This document shows positions 22,533-35,529 of a stretch of 64,000 nt of DNA, piece after piece. The stretch lies in assembly GCA_037976565.1 (NCBI GenBank), contig CP137668.1, forward strand, positions 35,726,088-35,790,087. Direction: 5' to 3'. The first letter of the stretch is position 1; every line of letters starts with the position of its first letter. Source of the DNA: Mesocentrotus franciscanus (taxonomy: Eukaryota > Echinodermata > Echinoidea > Camarodonta > Strongylocentrotidae). The position numbers and the translations under genes were made by a program. The notes under the pieces were generated by a model, which worked only from the letters and a program-made list of their open reading frames with translations, searched no databases and was not told where the DNA came from.

Positions 22533-23080
22533 TTGATTTGATTTCAATGGTATGAAAAGTGTTTGAGTCTGGAGTATAGGCAAGTCTCATCTTCACATCC
22601 TCGATGGGAGGCAATAAAAGAGGGTAGTCTACCTCCTCCACACTTTTAATTGATTTCATTTCCAGTGAGAGGGACCACCATACCCTTTCATCCCATGCTA
22701 AATTGCAGATGGGTAATCACAATACAGATGGAAAGAAAGCTGACCTTTGATGGTGTGAAAATCAATTTTTGTGAGACCGTTCTCGGAAGTGGCGTGGAGG
22801 AGGAGTGACCAGCCTTGCGGAGGTGTCAAGAGACTAATATCAAGTCAATTTCAGCTATAGGTCAGTCTCCACTTGACCCTTGCTATTCAGGGGGTTTAAA
22901 ATGTCTAGTTGGGGGATGTATTAATTTAGAAATAGCATACGCATATCAATATGGAACAGAACTTCTTTATGTAAAGATAATATTTGGTTCGTGTACACTG
23001 CATATCAAGTTGTATGTGTCTATATGCTTCCAAAGAGCTTTGGATTTTAAAAACTGTGGTAATGTTTTATGGCAGAAGTA

Positions 23081-23310
23081 GTGCTAGAAGTAATGGGAGT
23101 GGTAGTGGACTAGTGGTAGTAAAAGTAGTAATGGTAGAAGTAGTAATAGTAGTAGTAGTAGTAGTGGTGGTGGTGGTGGTGGTGGTGGTGGTGGTAGTAA
23201 TGGTAGAAGTATTAATGTTAGAAGTAGTAATAGTAGTAGTAGTAACAGTGGCCTTAGTGGGAGTTGAGGTTGTGATGGTAGTAGCGGTTATGGTAATGGT
23301 CGTTTATTAG
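23081..23310. repeat. (GTA/GTG)n microsatellite
   Basis: Interrupted GTAGTA and pure GTG triplets give a Val-rich artefactual frame on the + strand. Confidence 0.9.
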
Positions 23311-23773
23311 AATTGGTAGTCACTTTGATGGCAGTAGTCTTGGTTGTGTCTGCAGTGGCAGTAGCAGTCATTGGACTATCTGTCTAGAACCTACATGTAA
23401 TATCTTTTACTCCTTTCTTGGTCAAATATAAAGTTCATCAGCATAAAGAAAACACTACTATCTGAGATACTAAGAAAGGTCTTAGATCACTCGTTCTTGC
23501 ACTTCTTTGGACAACCTCTCTCTCTCTCTCTCTCTTTACACTTTTTGACAGTACATAGCCATACTTTTTGTTACAAATCAAAACACTCACTGCACTGTGA
23601 TCAAATTTGAATCAAATCACAAGCTGAAATACATCTGTATCGAGCAGATGCTTGACAGGAGACAATATCATTGGACGGTTTTGAGACATAAGGTCATAGT
23701 TCACTCATTTACATGCAACCAATGAATTACATACTGCACTACTCTGTCTACAAATACATTCTATTCTTCTCAC

Positions 23774-23800
23774 CTTCGGTTGTTTCTGAAGCCGCTCGGC
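23774..23800 (-). CDS. Candidate 27-nt cassette microexon of the DPP gene
   Basis: On the minus strand, acceptor TTTCCACCTGTACACAG, then 27 nt, then donor AAG|GTGAGA. The exon is phase 0 on both sides and encodes AERLQKQPK. It lies between first exons B/C and the transmembrane exon, so inclusion would insert nine mostly basic/polar residues in the cytoplasmic tail without shifting frame. I know of no equivalent in other DPP genes. Both splice sites are good, but a combination this short can arise by chance. Confidence 0.3.
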
Positions 23801-25292
23801 CTGTGTACAGGTGGAAAGATATCGAATAGAGGATTAAGATACATTCCTCTTCAATGAAACGCATCTTAATATCCATAGCCCATTTTTGTTGCAATGTTCT
23901 TGATCAATGATGTAAACATTGGAGAGCAATAAGATGCGCAATTAAGATAATCATTACACAAGTATGACTTTACATAAGTTTTCTATTTTTAAAATGCATA
24001 TCCATACTTCTAAAAGAATAACATTGTGTTTTTTTCCTTTCTTAGCATAAAGTAAAAAATATCTGTATAAGTTTGAATATGAAATTTGGTACCTCTAAAT
24101 ATCTGACATAACACTACTGATCGATTTCCTTTGTAGAAAACAATTTGGTTTCTTTGTATTGAAAAATATAAACATGAATTGTAAAATCATTCATATATTA
24201 CTTCAAGTGTTTTCAGAGCTGTACTCTTCAAATTGAAATTTTTGCAAATATTTTGCTATTCATCTTTTGGAAGTTGTAGGTTGAAATCAAATACAGATTT
24301 ATTTTCTCATAAATATTATTCTACAACAAAGATTTTAATTTTATTCTCTACACATTTAGAACTTTTTATAATTCTTTTTAAATCGTATAATCAGTATTTC
24401 AAAATATGATTTTAAGATAACTTACAATTTTGCTCATTCCGTCCATGTTTCAGGTGTAAGAATAACTCACCGACCAGATTAAAAAACTATATTACCAAGT
24501 TCCGTAGTAAACCAAATCACACGTTGTTTCACCAAAGTTACAGAATGAGATGATTTGAGACTTTCCAAATTCACACTTGCAGACGTTTGTTTGAGGTAGC
24601 AGGCTAGCGAAAGTTAATGGACATCATTAATTATGGCAACTCTTCCTCATCAAAAAATCAATCAATCTCCATGGTGACTGCGGTGACCACTGCAAGGTTT
24701 TAGATTGTCACTGAATTTGGTGAGCAATAATTATGGTACCTGGGCTTTGGAAAAGTCTAAAGAATGCCATTGTCTTTGGCTGGTTCCATCGTGTTTTATG
24801 CAGCAAGTACTTGAGTACGCGACAAAAGGTATCACAGGGTGCGTGTCTTGCATTACATATTGCACCTCTCATCAGTGCAGAAATGCTGTTTGAGATCTGG
24901 ATGAATAAAATGGAGTAAGAAAACAAAAATAATCGGCCTGCCTGAGACTAAGCAACGCTCCTCCTTGCACCCGGGGCCTTTCTTAGCTCCAACGTAGCGA
25001 TGCCATTTTGGTAATTGCGCTCAATCTGGCGTGCTTTCCTCGAAACTCATTACAAGGCGAGGTAACCAGACAGATTTTGACGCTGCTTGGAAACGGAATC
25101 AGTGATGTGGCTCATCCCGTGATAATCATACATTCGGAGGCTGATATGTCATGCAACAGCTGGAAACTGAAACGTTGTGTACACATTCATTTTGGAATCT
25201 GTAATGAGTTCAACGTGAGAAGGTGGCGTGTGTGCAAACACAGAGCAGACAAATCCGCCTTCACACAGAGAGCTCTGCATCCAAATTTAAAG

Positions 25293-25780
25293 GTCATTAA
25301 AAATTAATTCAGCCATCCAACCCATCAAGAAACACGCCTGATACTTCGACTTCTTAGAAATGAAGCTGTTGGAATAGCAACAACTAAACATGAGAAGAGG
25401 GCAAGTGTTTAGAATGTGCCAGACAGGCCCCTTTCACATTGAGACACATCCTACTACAGTCATCAAAAATTCATTCAGCAATCCGACCCATCAAAGAAAT
25501 ACTACTGATAATCAAAGCATAGATCTGTCTAATCAAGAATGATACTTCCACTACTCAGAAATGAAGCTGTTGAATAGCCAACAATTATAACATGAGAAAG
25601 GGGCGTGTGTAATAAATGAGCCTGATGAGCCCGACAAGCCCCTTTTACACTGAGATCCATCCAAGTACAGTCATTAAAAATTCATTTGTCCATTTGCATC
25701 CATCCCAGATACACGCTGATAAAAGCATCTGCCTTCACTGTTCAGGAAGGAAGCTGGTGAAAAGACAATAATATTCCGCT
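25293..25780. repeat. Degenerate tandem triplication, ~170-210-bp unit
   Basis: GTCATTAAAAATTAATTCAGCCATCC...ACCCATCAAGAAA...GAAATGAAGCTGTTGGAATAG...ACATGAGAAG occurs three times, starting near 25293, 25460 and 25668. The copies get progressively shorter and more diverged. No frame is conserved among them. Confidence 0.6.
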
Positions 25781-27864
25781 CTTGGTTGTAAAACTCATCT
25801 CACTAAACAAAAAAGATCCCTTGTATACCAATTGCTTCACGCATTAATGATTGCATCTGTTCACATGTAATTTTAATCCTGCTATACTCTTCTCAAACAC
25901 AAACGTTTCCTAAATATAAGCAGCAAATATGCTACACCTTGCCAGTCATAGCAACATTTCAACCAAGATAAAGCAAGCCCTTATCAACCTATGCTCACAT
26001 GAGAAAGCATTTGTCATTATCTTAAAAGAGTCATCATAGGGTTAGAATGATAAAAATGAACCTTGGTAAAGTCAGTGTGAAAAATCTTCAATAGTGAACA
26101 TATCTGTCTATCACAAAAAGTGAATTTAACCATGACACCTGCGACTCACGAAAATTAAATTGGCATTTTCATGACCCATTTAATATCTTGTCTATTATCT
26201 ATGCATGTAGGTGCATGCTTATCATCAATCCATATCCATTTCCCCCAGACATGTCACAAAATGAGCATTTCCTATCTCGCCCTTTGATATGGCACCAACT
26301 CTTATGGATGTATATACGTTCTTGCTTCGGAGTAGAAAACTGTGTCATTATGTGAATATGAGACACGACTCCATCATCTAATGAAGCTGTAATATCAAAT
26401 CTCAATGCAGGAACCAGTGTTTCCCACTTATGATATAAATGGATTCTACTTACAACTGGAGGAAGCACTCTATATTTGGTGGATGCAACTATTCCACCAA
26501 AAGTGAGCATTAATGTTGATTCACAGATATGCATGTGAATTTATCATCTCAAAAAGTCTCCATAAAAGATGGAAGGGGGATAGGAATTGGCAGAACATCT
26601 TAGTTTTCATGGATGTTTGGCAGAATAAATATTATTCAAAGAATACAAATGTATTCTACAAATGCCTGCTATGTTTAAATGGAACTGGAGACAAACTGTG
26701 ACAGCAGAATATCATAACTAAGTCTTTGATTTATGCATGCCTTCTTGAAAGTTTAAATACCTTTTCTCACATAAGTGTCATTTGCCAGTTGGACCAACTA
26801 TTTAAGTTTTCCCCAAGCATTACAAATGAGACAATGTTTAATGAGCCTTACAGGGTGACGTAATGATTTCAACTACCTCTGTTTTTAATGAGATAAAGTC
26901 TAGCCAATGAGTCTCCCTGGTATGTAATAATTAGCTCACACCCTGGGTCGCAGAATTATGTTCGTGCGACACAGCATGGACGCACTTATCCTAAAGACCG
27001 GGATCGACTTAAGATGATAGGATATCTTAGTCTAATGCATGATTTCAGGACACACACAATGAAATCATGGTCTAGTTTTTTAAGGCAAATCTCAATTTTT
27101 ATGTGTTTTCTGTGATTAGTAAAACTTCAAGAATTTCACTTAACTTCATAAATTGATTGTACAGCCATTAGTGAAACAGTTGCTGTTGTTGTTTGTAGAA
27201 GAAACCTACATAACAAAGTATTTTTTCCTGAAATCATGAGCTCTATCATTCCAGATATAGCATTACTATATGAAGACATACCAAAGTCAAATAGTTTCTA
27301 TAATTATGCCAAGAGTTCCACATCTTCCTTAGATCATCTATCACTACTCTTCTCTTACTATCTTTTTCAAACAAACAAATGGACCAAAGAATATCCCTAA
27401 TTGATTTTATTAATAATGAGGCATGTGTCCTCTTTGATATCTATTACTCGGTCCGATAGCTGAAATTAGTTTAAAATAGTTTTTAAAACTATATAACAGA
27501 CAATACTAGATATTCATGGAACTTTTGAAGCTTACAATCCTTACAGGAATAGTTAGCAAACCAAGACTATGCATATATTCTATACTCTGATGTTCAGAGA
27601 TGGGCTTTCGGCTGCAAGCACTGACCCAACGGCTTTGGGCATAACATAAACATCACCTAATAGTCCCGCACATTCCTTTTCCAAGAGGGGTTCAGATTGC
27701 GGTGTTAGATACCCTCAGGGCACTGATAAAATGAAATGTCACGTCACTTTCACTACAAAGCGGAGGATGCTTCTCTTAAGAGCTGGCCCAGGACAAACAG
27801 CTGAAATAACCATCACCACGAAGACACTCCAAGAAATCATGACAAGACATGGCACATCACATCT

Positions 27865-27932
27865 TCTTAGAGCCAGAAGAGCACTAAACTTGTATTATTT
27901 GACAGAGTTAATGCCCTTATCGCTCTGAACAG
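27865..27932. repeat. Hairpin repeat family copy (27.9 kb)
   Basis: Arms AGAGCCAGAAGAGCACTAAA and the inverted AGAGTTAATGCCCTTATCGCTCT. One of the more diverged copies of the ~70-bp family. Confidence 0.6.
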
Positions 27933-28540
27933 ATATTATCCTCTCCTTCAGATTAAAAGCAGTCTCTTGACATGAGCAAAACAAGACGGGTGATAAAAAT
28001 ATTGATGTGGCAGACTGGTCATGAAAAAGCATAAAGATGTAGCTGTCTACCTATCAATCTTACTTCACCTTTTGAAGATTGTTTATGATGTCATCTTCGT
28101 AATTTTCTTAGCAGGAGATGCTTCTCATGGATACAAATTTTAGAAAAGATAAGGGCCTCTTGACTTACGACAATGAATTATGTCTGGAGATGAAGGACAA
28201 ATAAAACATCTTGTGCAGATAAGACTTTGAGAGAAAGGGAAGGGCTGAACAGAGAAGCATGGGACAAATTCAGGACCCACTGTCTTTCCTCCTGTAGAAT
28301 TCTATCACAGGTAAATTTATAAGTATGCAAAATTGCCAAATGTTGATTTAAAAACCATGCATTGTTCCATCAATAATATAGAATGATCATGTACAGAGAT
28401 AATTATTAGATAAACAGATGGAATGAATGCAAAAGCAATCACAAAGAAAAATTGTCCGTTGAGAGTGAGAGGGGCGCATTATGTATATTAGCACTTTACT
28501 TAATGCTAGCACTCTGCTGGTTCTAAGGTGATGAAACAAT

Positions 28541-28616
28541 CTCCTGAGAGCCAATGGGGCATTAACGCATACACTTTTTAACAGACAGAGTTAATGTCCT
28601 TAATGCTCTCAACAGA
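28541..28616. repeat. Hairpin repeat family copy (28.5 kb)
   Basis: GAGAGCCAATGGGGCATTAACG and the inverted AGAGTTAATGTCCTTAATGCTCTC, spacer about 20 bp. Confidence 0.65.
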
Positions 28617-29668
28617 GAAAACTATCCCTCTCTCCTTGCAAAGTTGTTTATCAAAGAACACATCATGTACGTATTACATATTTGAGCACCGCTGTAGTTC
28701 AGTCTCAGGTGCAGGCTCAAATTATTAATGTGATTGATCTTTGATGTTTCAGCAGAGCCTTGGATCTCAACAGCCCCCTCCCCTTCAGGCAACTTATATA
28801 TCCATCGATCCATCTGATTAAAAGATAAAATCAAACTCATTTGACACATCAAAATAGAAGGATAACAAAGCATCTCCTCGGGGAGGTTTCTTTTTCAGAC
28901 AAAACATCACCATCCTCACTCAAGTCTCTTTTGAATTATCCTAAAGGTAGCGCAAAGAACGTCACTGGCAGAGCGAGAGCAGATGCTGCGGAGCCATTTC
29001 CATCCCAGATGTGTTTCCAATGCTCCAGATAAAACAACCTCACTCGCTGAAGCTGAAATTTGATTCTTTTCAACTAAACATAAAAATCGGATCCCGGCAG
29101 CAAAAAAATTTCTCTGAATCTTTATCAGATGCAAAGATGTGAAGTCGCCACCGACCGATCCTTACGATCCATCTCTCCTCTGCACCGTCCTTCTCCTATC
29201 CCCAGTCCCCCCGCCCACCCTCACTCTCACCTCCAGTATTTTCATGGGAGACTTGCATGATAAGACAACCATTCCATTTCCCTTCAAAACCGTCACCTAC
29301 TACCCGCCCCCGCGCTGTCCACTTTATCGACTGAGCGGCGATGACCTCTTTTGAGAGCATCAGATGGCAGTCCAATCCTGAGACAAATAAATCAGATTGT
29401 TCCCATGATTGCTGGTAAAATCTCGAGGGAGACATTTTCTTTGGGTCAGAGATGATTGCTAGCCCATATGGAATCAGACCAGAGGAAAGTTTGATATGAA
29501 AGAATTTCTAATATCATCTGAGAGCTTATTGAACTTAGTTTGAAGCTACTCCTCAATTCTCTTGCCTTTTAAGAAATCCTTGTTCTCTACATTACATACA
29601 AGCTACTTAAGTAGGGACATAAAAATATAAGAATTCTAGCAAAGTCTTCAAGTCAGTGTGTCCTACTT

Positions 29669-29872
29669 GTTTCCTGAGAGCCTGAAGGGTATTAAGTCAT
29701 AGCAATTACAGAGTTACAGCCCTTCTGGCACTATAAGCAGATGTGTCGCTAGTTTCATATCTTACAAAGATCACCCTATCAAGCAGTATGACTTGTCTGT
29801 TAAAAGCCAGGAGGATGTTTAGTATAATCCCTTCGCATACAGTTAATGCCCTTTTGGCTGGCTCTAAGCAGA
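29669..29872. repeat. Hairpin repeat family, two tandem copies (29.7 kb)
   Basis: Copies 29669-29741 and 29790-29872 share the family arms (GAGAGCCTGAAGGGTATTAA; GTTAATGCCCTTTTGGC). They also share downstream flank (GCAGATG...GTTTCATAT..CACAAA), so the unit plus flank was duplicated with a period near 131 bp. Confidence 0.65.
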
Positions 29873-29965
29873 TGAGGTGGTAGTTCATATATCACAAAAA
29901 TTACATTTTTTGAGCAACCATTTTGCTACAAAATGTAACCTACCTATCGCACATCATGGTTAGTG

Positions 29966-30285
29966 GATGGTATTCCGATAGCGCGTACTAAGTTAAGCCT
30001 GGCTTAACTTAGTCCACACTTTTATGGAGTGCCTGTGCCAACTCATTTACCCTGTACAGATTATTTTAATCCTGCAATGAAAAGTGTCCAAAAAATTAAT
30101 TTTGCAATGAAATGGGAAGCAAAAGAAAATATGAGTATGAACTAAATTTCAATAAAGTCTTTGGTCGATTATCTTTGTCATGAATATCGAAGGAGGAAGA
30201 TGAAACCTAGCATTCCATAGAAGTGTGAACTAAAATTCTCGTTTAGTCTGGACTTAGTCCCGGCTTAACTTATGAGAATACCACC
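29966..30285. mobile_element. MITE with GGTATTC termini
   Basis: GGATGGTATTCCGATAGCGC at the left and GAGAATACCACCC at the right are inverted. Sub-terminal AAGTTAAGCCTGGCTTAACTTA forms its own palindrome, and the right side carries CTTAGTCCCGGCTTAACTTA. CACACTTTTATGGAGTGCC is inverted as GCATTCCATAGAAGTGTG. Confidence 0.65.
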
Positions 30286-30979
30286 CAATGTCTTTATTGA
30301 TTGAGCATGCTACAGTGCCAAGTTTAAAAAACACTATTTTAATTCAAGTTTCATGAATATATAAATCAAATTGTGGATTATATTTTCCATTGTTCTTCTT
30401 GGATAAAAACAAGTTTATTTTCAGCATTTGCCACAACTAAGTTTTTTTGAGATTATGACTTGTTTTTTCATAGATATATTTGATGAAAATCAGTGTTTTA
30501 TCCATGTGAAAGCTTCTCTCAATCAAGAAATGTCACATAGAATATATTCATATGCCCAAAATCATCCAATGGAAAATCAGAATTTGGGGCCATTATGGCT
30601 ACCAACAGCATATAAAGAGAGCTCAAATTATTCAGAATACTAGGATACAAGAGGACATAGAAACCCTACAGCAATGCATTTTCTTTATCACTGCAAACAA
30701 AGAAAAAGAAATGTGAAGAACAAGAAAGGAGGATGAAGTACAAAGGGATGGCTTGATGATTTAAACAGACAGGCCGTACGATGGCCTCCAGCATCACTTA
30801 GCAGAATGAACCGTGACGAACCATCTCATGAATCAAAGCGAAAAGAGAATGTCACCAAAAGGCAGAGTACGTCCGAATGCCGCACCTGAAACGGAACACC
30901 GACAGACAAGGCACCGCCGACACGACCATCAAAACAAGACACAGAGGGCCAATTAGAAAGCCGATACACTTCAATATTA

Positions 30980-31051
30980 TCTGTTCAGAGTCAGACAGGT
31001 GTTAACTCATATACTTTAATACAGAGTTAGCGCTCCTCTGGCTCTGAACAG
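30980..31051. repeat. Hairpin repeat family copy (31.0 kb)
   Basis: CTGTTCAGAGTCAGACAGGTG and the inverted CGCTCCTCTGGCTCTGAACAG, with family loop ATATACTTTAATACA. Confidence 0.75.
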
Positions 31052-33831
31052 GTGATATGTCAGAGGTCTTTTTAGCCCACATGGAGGGCATCTCTTATCG
31101 AATGATGGTGAGTGATGCGGGCAGGGTAGGGCCAGTGGTTGCTGTGGTAGCAAATTTGAGTTTGACGGATTGGGGTAACACTTCCCAGATACATTAGATG
31201 TGGGGTAAGAGCTTGGCAATAGTTCTACATCTATGGTAGAATGAATAAGATCTTTTAAAAAAGATCAATTGTTGTTTCATATATATTCATTTATTATTTT
31301 GAAACATTGCCAACTTTAACAGTTCTTAATTCAACAGCAACAATTAATATCCATGAACATGTAGCAATAGCCCTACATGATCCTTCTTGTACTAATCAAC
31401 TTATTTGACAAATAAGAAGATAAAGATATTGAACATTGAACCTTTATAGGTATTACTATTTAACAGGGCCTCTGGAAGAACAACATTAATGCTCATAAAG
31501 CTTCCCTGGGTAAAAAAAGTATTATGTTTCATAGTATTATAGGCCATGGTTAAATAAACTTCTCATGAATCCAAGACAACATATCCTCTAACAGCAATCA
31601 ACCATGAATCAAATGGTACATCTTAGAAGCAAATGCAACCTTTGAATAAATCGTATTTATGCCATTCTTTATCACCAATTACTGCCTTCCAATTGATAAT
31701 ATACGGTTGGTTCAATTAATGCATGATCCCAGTTGAGCATGCCGTTATCCTTGGTTGTCTTTTGGGTTTCCGGGCAAATGATTACAGCATCAACCAAAAG
31801 TGACATTTCACCTACATCCAACAATACATAAATTTTATGAGAAAAACAGCTCCTGCAATTGCTTCATGAATTTTTTATTAAACTTTTCAGGGTGGATATC
31901 GGAAAATGTGATCAATGGTTGGCAATAAAAATACAGACAGGAGTGCTTTTATTGGTTTTTCTAGCAGAACATAAACAAAAATGATATCACGAGCCATTAT
32001 GAGGTTTTTTATACAAAGGTTCTCATATTTCAGGCCATCGGTCTTGATGACATTTCGTTTTTCCCCCTTGGTTTGATTCAATATTTCAAGCAATACATAT
32101 CTTTCTTTTTCCCTCCATCACTTTGATCAAATATTTCAAGCAGTTTTTGTACTCTTTTCTTGCCCTCTAATTTCCATTCAATTTTCTGAGCACTCATGTC
32201 ATATAAAACTACAATATTTCTGAACAAAGAACTACACTTCTTGAAGGTTATATTGCAATTACTCCATTTTCTCCATTCCATCTTCAAATGCACATACAAT
32301 AATTTAAAATAAGGATTCTGGTGTACTCGAATGATTCTCGCTCTCTGAAAGTGAAAAAATGGTTGCTTCATAATAAGAAAAATATATCAAAATTGAAAGA
32401 AAGAGAATTATAGGAAACAATTACAGAATTCAGCCTTCTTAATTGAATGTGTTAGTTATGAAGTATTTAAATTCATGAAAACAATACAGTTTTCTTCAGG
32501 AAAACAAATGATTTCATTGAGCATCAGTTTTCCCAGAAATACCCAACCAATGGGTATTTGTTTTTTTACTTAATTTATCAGATTTTTTACTCCCCATACA
32601 ATTCTGAGTATCAATCTATTGAAAGTAGGAGCATATACAGAGAATCAGAATTATAAGTGCTACAAAGTATTCAAAATACAAGTATTTTTAATACAAAGAA
32701 CAAAGGACAAACACCCAAGGTCTAGACAATCGTTGTTGTCATGACACTCCAGTTTTGTTATAATACTTCTATTGAGAAAACTGATGGAACATGCAATGAC
32801 ATTCATCATGTCAAATAAATTCATTCATGCACGGATGGTAAATACTTTAAGCAAATAAAAGAACTATAGCTTGGGTTGAAAGCACTGTATGAATATAATG
32901 GCATGTTGCAGAATGCAAAATGCGCATATGTACATTATAATGTGGTCACATGATCTAAAAGTATAATATTTACAGTGATTTAACCTTTTGTGTAACTCGC
33001 TCTATAAATCACACATTATGGAAATGAAAAGTATGACAATTATGGAGTTAATCAAGTGAAATTAAGATACAAGTATGATGGTTTTAGAAAAACCACATTG
33101 AAAATAAATGAATTGAAGAGCCTCTTTTTATAGAGATGTCAATGATTTGTTATTACTGGAAGTAATTTGATAAGAATAGCTCAGAGGTTTTATTGAAAAT
33201 GGAGTTTAGGAAAAGCTTTTAATTATCCTTTTTACAATACTATTTCATATTTACTGAATTTATGTGATCTTTAAGGTCTCTAAAAGGAATGAATTTAATC
33301 AAGTAAAGTAGACAAGTGACAAACTATCCCAGAGCGATATGTCTATTCATCTATTTCTGTTGACTATGACAGGAATCCATTGACATATTGGAGGATTGCT
33401 TACAAATGTTTACCCGTTAAATAAGTTCTGGGAGCATATGAGGAAATGAATCGAGGGGGAGTCAAAATGGAGAGATATTTTTCATCGTTCCATCAGCGTA
33501 ATGTCTTACTCCACTCCAATCAATTACGCTAAAGACTAAAATACATTGAGAGTGGTCATGCAAGTCACTGCATATGAAAGTATTACGAGGCACCCCAGCA
33601 TAGTCCATGCCATGTCTTGTGGCTGGAGAAATGATTGAATACTTCAGTCTGTAATGCTCATGCCCTACCACTTGATTTCTAGGGTGAAGTTAGACGTCAT
33701 AATCCCGTAATGGATGTAAGGGGAGTAATGGATTTACTTGTCAACTGCAGATGTGGTTCCTTAGTCTTCGATAAATCAGACTTAATTAAAGTTTGGTAAA
33801 CCCATTAGGAAAATGATTGTGGGGAACTTAA

Positions 33832-33985
33832 ACAAAACTGTTTGAGCAATTTGAAGATTTGCATTCAATCTGTTTGTGCAAATCTTACACATAAATAAAC
33901 TCATAAACAAAACTGTTTGGAAAATATTTAGAATTGTGTTCACTTTGTTTGGAAAGAGCTCACATAATAAATAAACATATTGTGG
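33832..33985. repeat. Two-copy ~74-bp tandem repeat
   Basis: AAACAAAACTGTTTG...TTTGTGCAAATCTTACACATAAATAAAC is followed by a diverged copy AAACAAAACTGTTTGG...AAAGAGCTCACATAATAAATAAAC. Confidence 0.6.
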
Positions 33986-34385
33986 CTGAAGAAGTTGAAA
34001 AGGCAAGGCACATCTTTGCATGAATTAAATAAAATCTTAGGAATTTTCCTGAATTAAAAAAAGAAGCATGTTTGTTCCTTTTAATACGACGTTCAATTTA
34101 CTGATTGATGAGGCTAGCTTGATATATTTAGAGTTAAGCTAAGAAATGTATGTGTACAGTGAAAAGCCTGTCACTGGAGTTATACTTTCTTACTGAATTA
34201 AAATCTCATTACACATATTGACATAAGGTTTCAATAATATTCAGCCTTTGTCAGATACAAAAGGCTCTTATATTGATCCAAGCATGTTACACAAAAAGAT
34301 TTTCATCCAATAATACCAAACAAAGAAATTACCATGGCAACATCTTGATGTCAGGATTGCTCTAGTGATATGAATTCCCATGATG

Positions 34386-34770
34386 AATAGCAAATTTCTG
34401 CTGCGTGTTCAAAGCACGGAGGAAAACAAAAGTGTTTACTGTTCACATGGAAGAAAATTCAGCGTACATACAAGTTTTCATCATGCACAGCACGTTGCTT
34501 AGCTGTATAGCAAATTTCTGTTGCATTTTTAAACACGTAGGAAACAAAGACGTTCATATTGTAAAAGTTTCAGTATATATACACAAATTCTTATAATGAA
34601 CAGTGCGTTGTATAGCTTAATAGTGAATTTCCGTTGTGTGTTTGCATAATTAGAAAAACACAGAAGTTCACATTGTAAAAGTGTTTGTAAACATAAACAA
34701 GCTTTTATCATGTACTGCATTATTATATAGTTGAATATCGAATTTTCTGTAGAGGGTTTACATAGAAAAC
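34386..34770. repeat. Degenerate minisatellite, ~112-120-bp unit
   Basis: Units begin near 34386, 34506, 34618 and 34734 with A(T)AGCAAATTTCTG(C/T)TGC or a diverged form. They share GTTCA(C/T)ATTGTAAAAG and TTATCATG..CAG..C-TTG. The last unit runs into the GAA tract. Confidence 0.65.
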
Positions 34771-34772
34771 AA

Positions 34773-35027
34773 AGAGAAGAAGAAGAAGAAGAAGAAGAAG
34801 AAGAAGAAGAAGAAGAAGAAGAAGAAGAAGAAGAAGAAGAAGAAGAAGAAGAAGAAGAAGAAGAAGAAGAAGAAGAAGAAGAAGAAGAAGAAGAAGAAGA
34901 AGAAGAAGAAGAAGAAGAAGAAGAAGAAGAAGAAGAGAAGAAGAAGAAGAAGAAGAAGAAGAAGAAGAAGAAGAAGGAGAAGGAGAGCAAGAAAAAGAAG
35001 AAGAAGAAGAAGAAGAGAAGGAGGAAC
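34773..35027. repeat. Long (GAA)n microsatellite
   Basis: About 250 bp of near-pure GAA on the + strand (UUC in the gene's transcript). Poly-Glu, poly-Ser and poly-Phe open frames are artefacts. Pure GAA/TTC runs of this kind can form triplex DNA. Confidence 0.95.
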
Positions 35028-35529
35028 ATTGTGTATAAATTCAGGGATGTACATGTACAGTACATTTCAAGCACCGTACATACTTATACAATTTTATATA
35101 GGAGTTTTGATAAAATTGCATATAAAATCAGAACAAGAGGGGGTAACTAATCGTCTCAGTTAATGTTCCGTAATGTCCTGTGTAAGATAGGTGATTAGAG
35201 TAGGATACCATCAAATGGCTAACAACAAATGGCAGCAATTTAGATTCCAGCATCAATCTGTCATTGGTAATTATGCAAGGAAAGATGGATGGATTTAAGT
35301 GAAAGATTGAAAGTAAATGTTTGGAAAGACGAGGCATCAGTCTGATCAACATGAGGGGAAATGCTCTAACGATCTAAATTGGTCTCTTCAGGGAGCATTT
35401 ATACAGATGTAATGGATACATTTCTCTGTTGCTAATGACAATAAAAATTGAAAAGAGACATTAAAGGAATTATGGAAATGTTGAGAGGGAGCAGAAGGGA
35501 AATATTTAAAAATTTGCTCTATACTGTAT

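Noticed and set aside
26199..26534. 111-codon minus-strand frame with an internal GTT|GTAAGT donor.
   Set aside because: No similarity to any family I know and no codon or motif signal; most likely random.
29228..29242. MKILE followed by GAG|GTGAGA in phase 0, minus strand.
   Set aside because: Very short, weak start context, and the longer overlapping frame here leaves in the wrong phase.
34529..35150. Long poly-Glu, poly-Ser and poly-Phe open frames.
   Set aside because: They are translations of the (GAA)n microsatellite in different frames, not genes.
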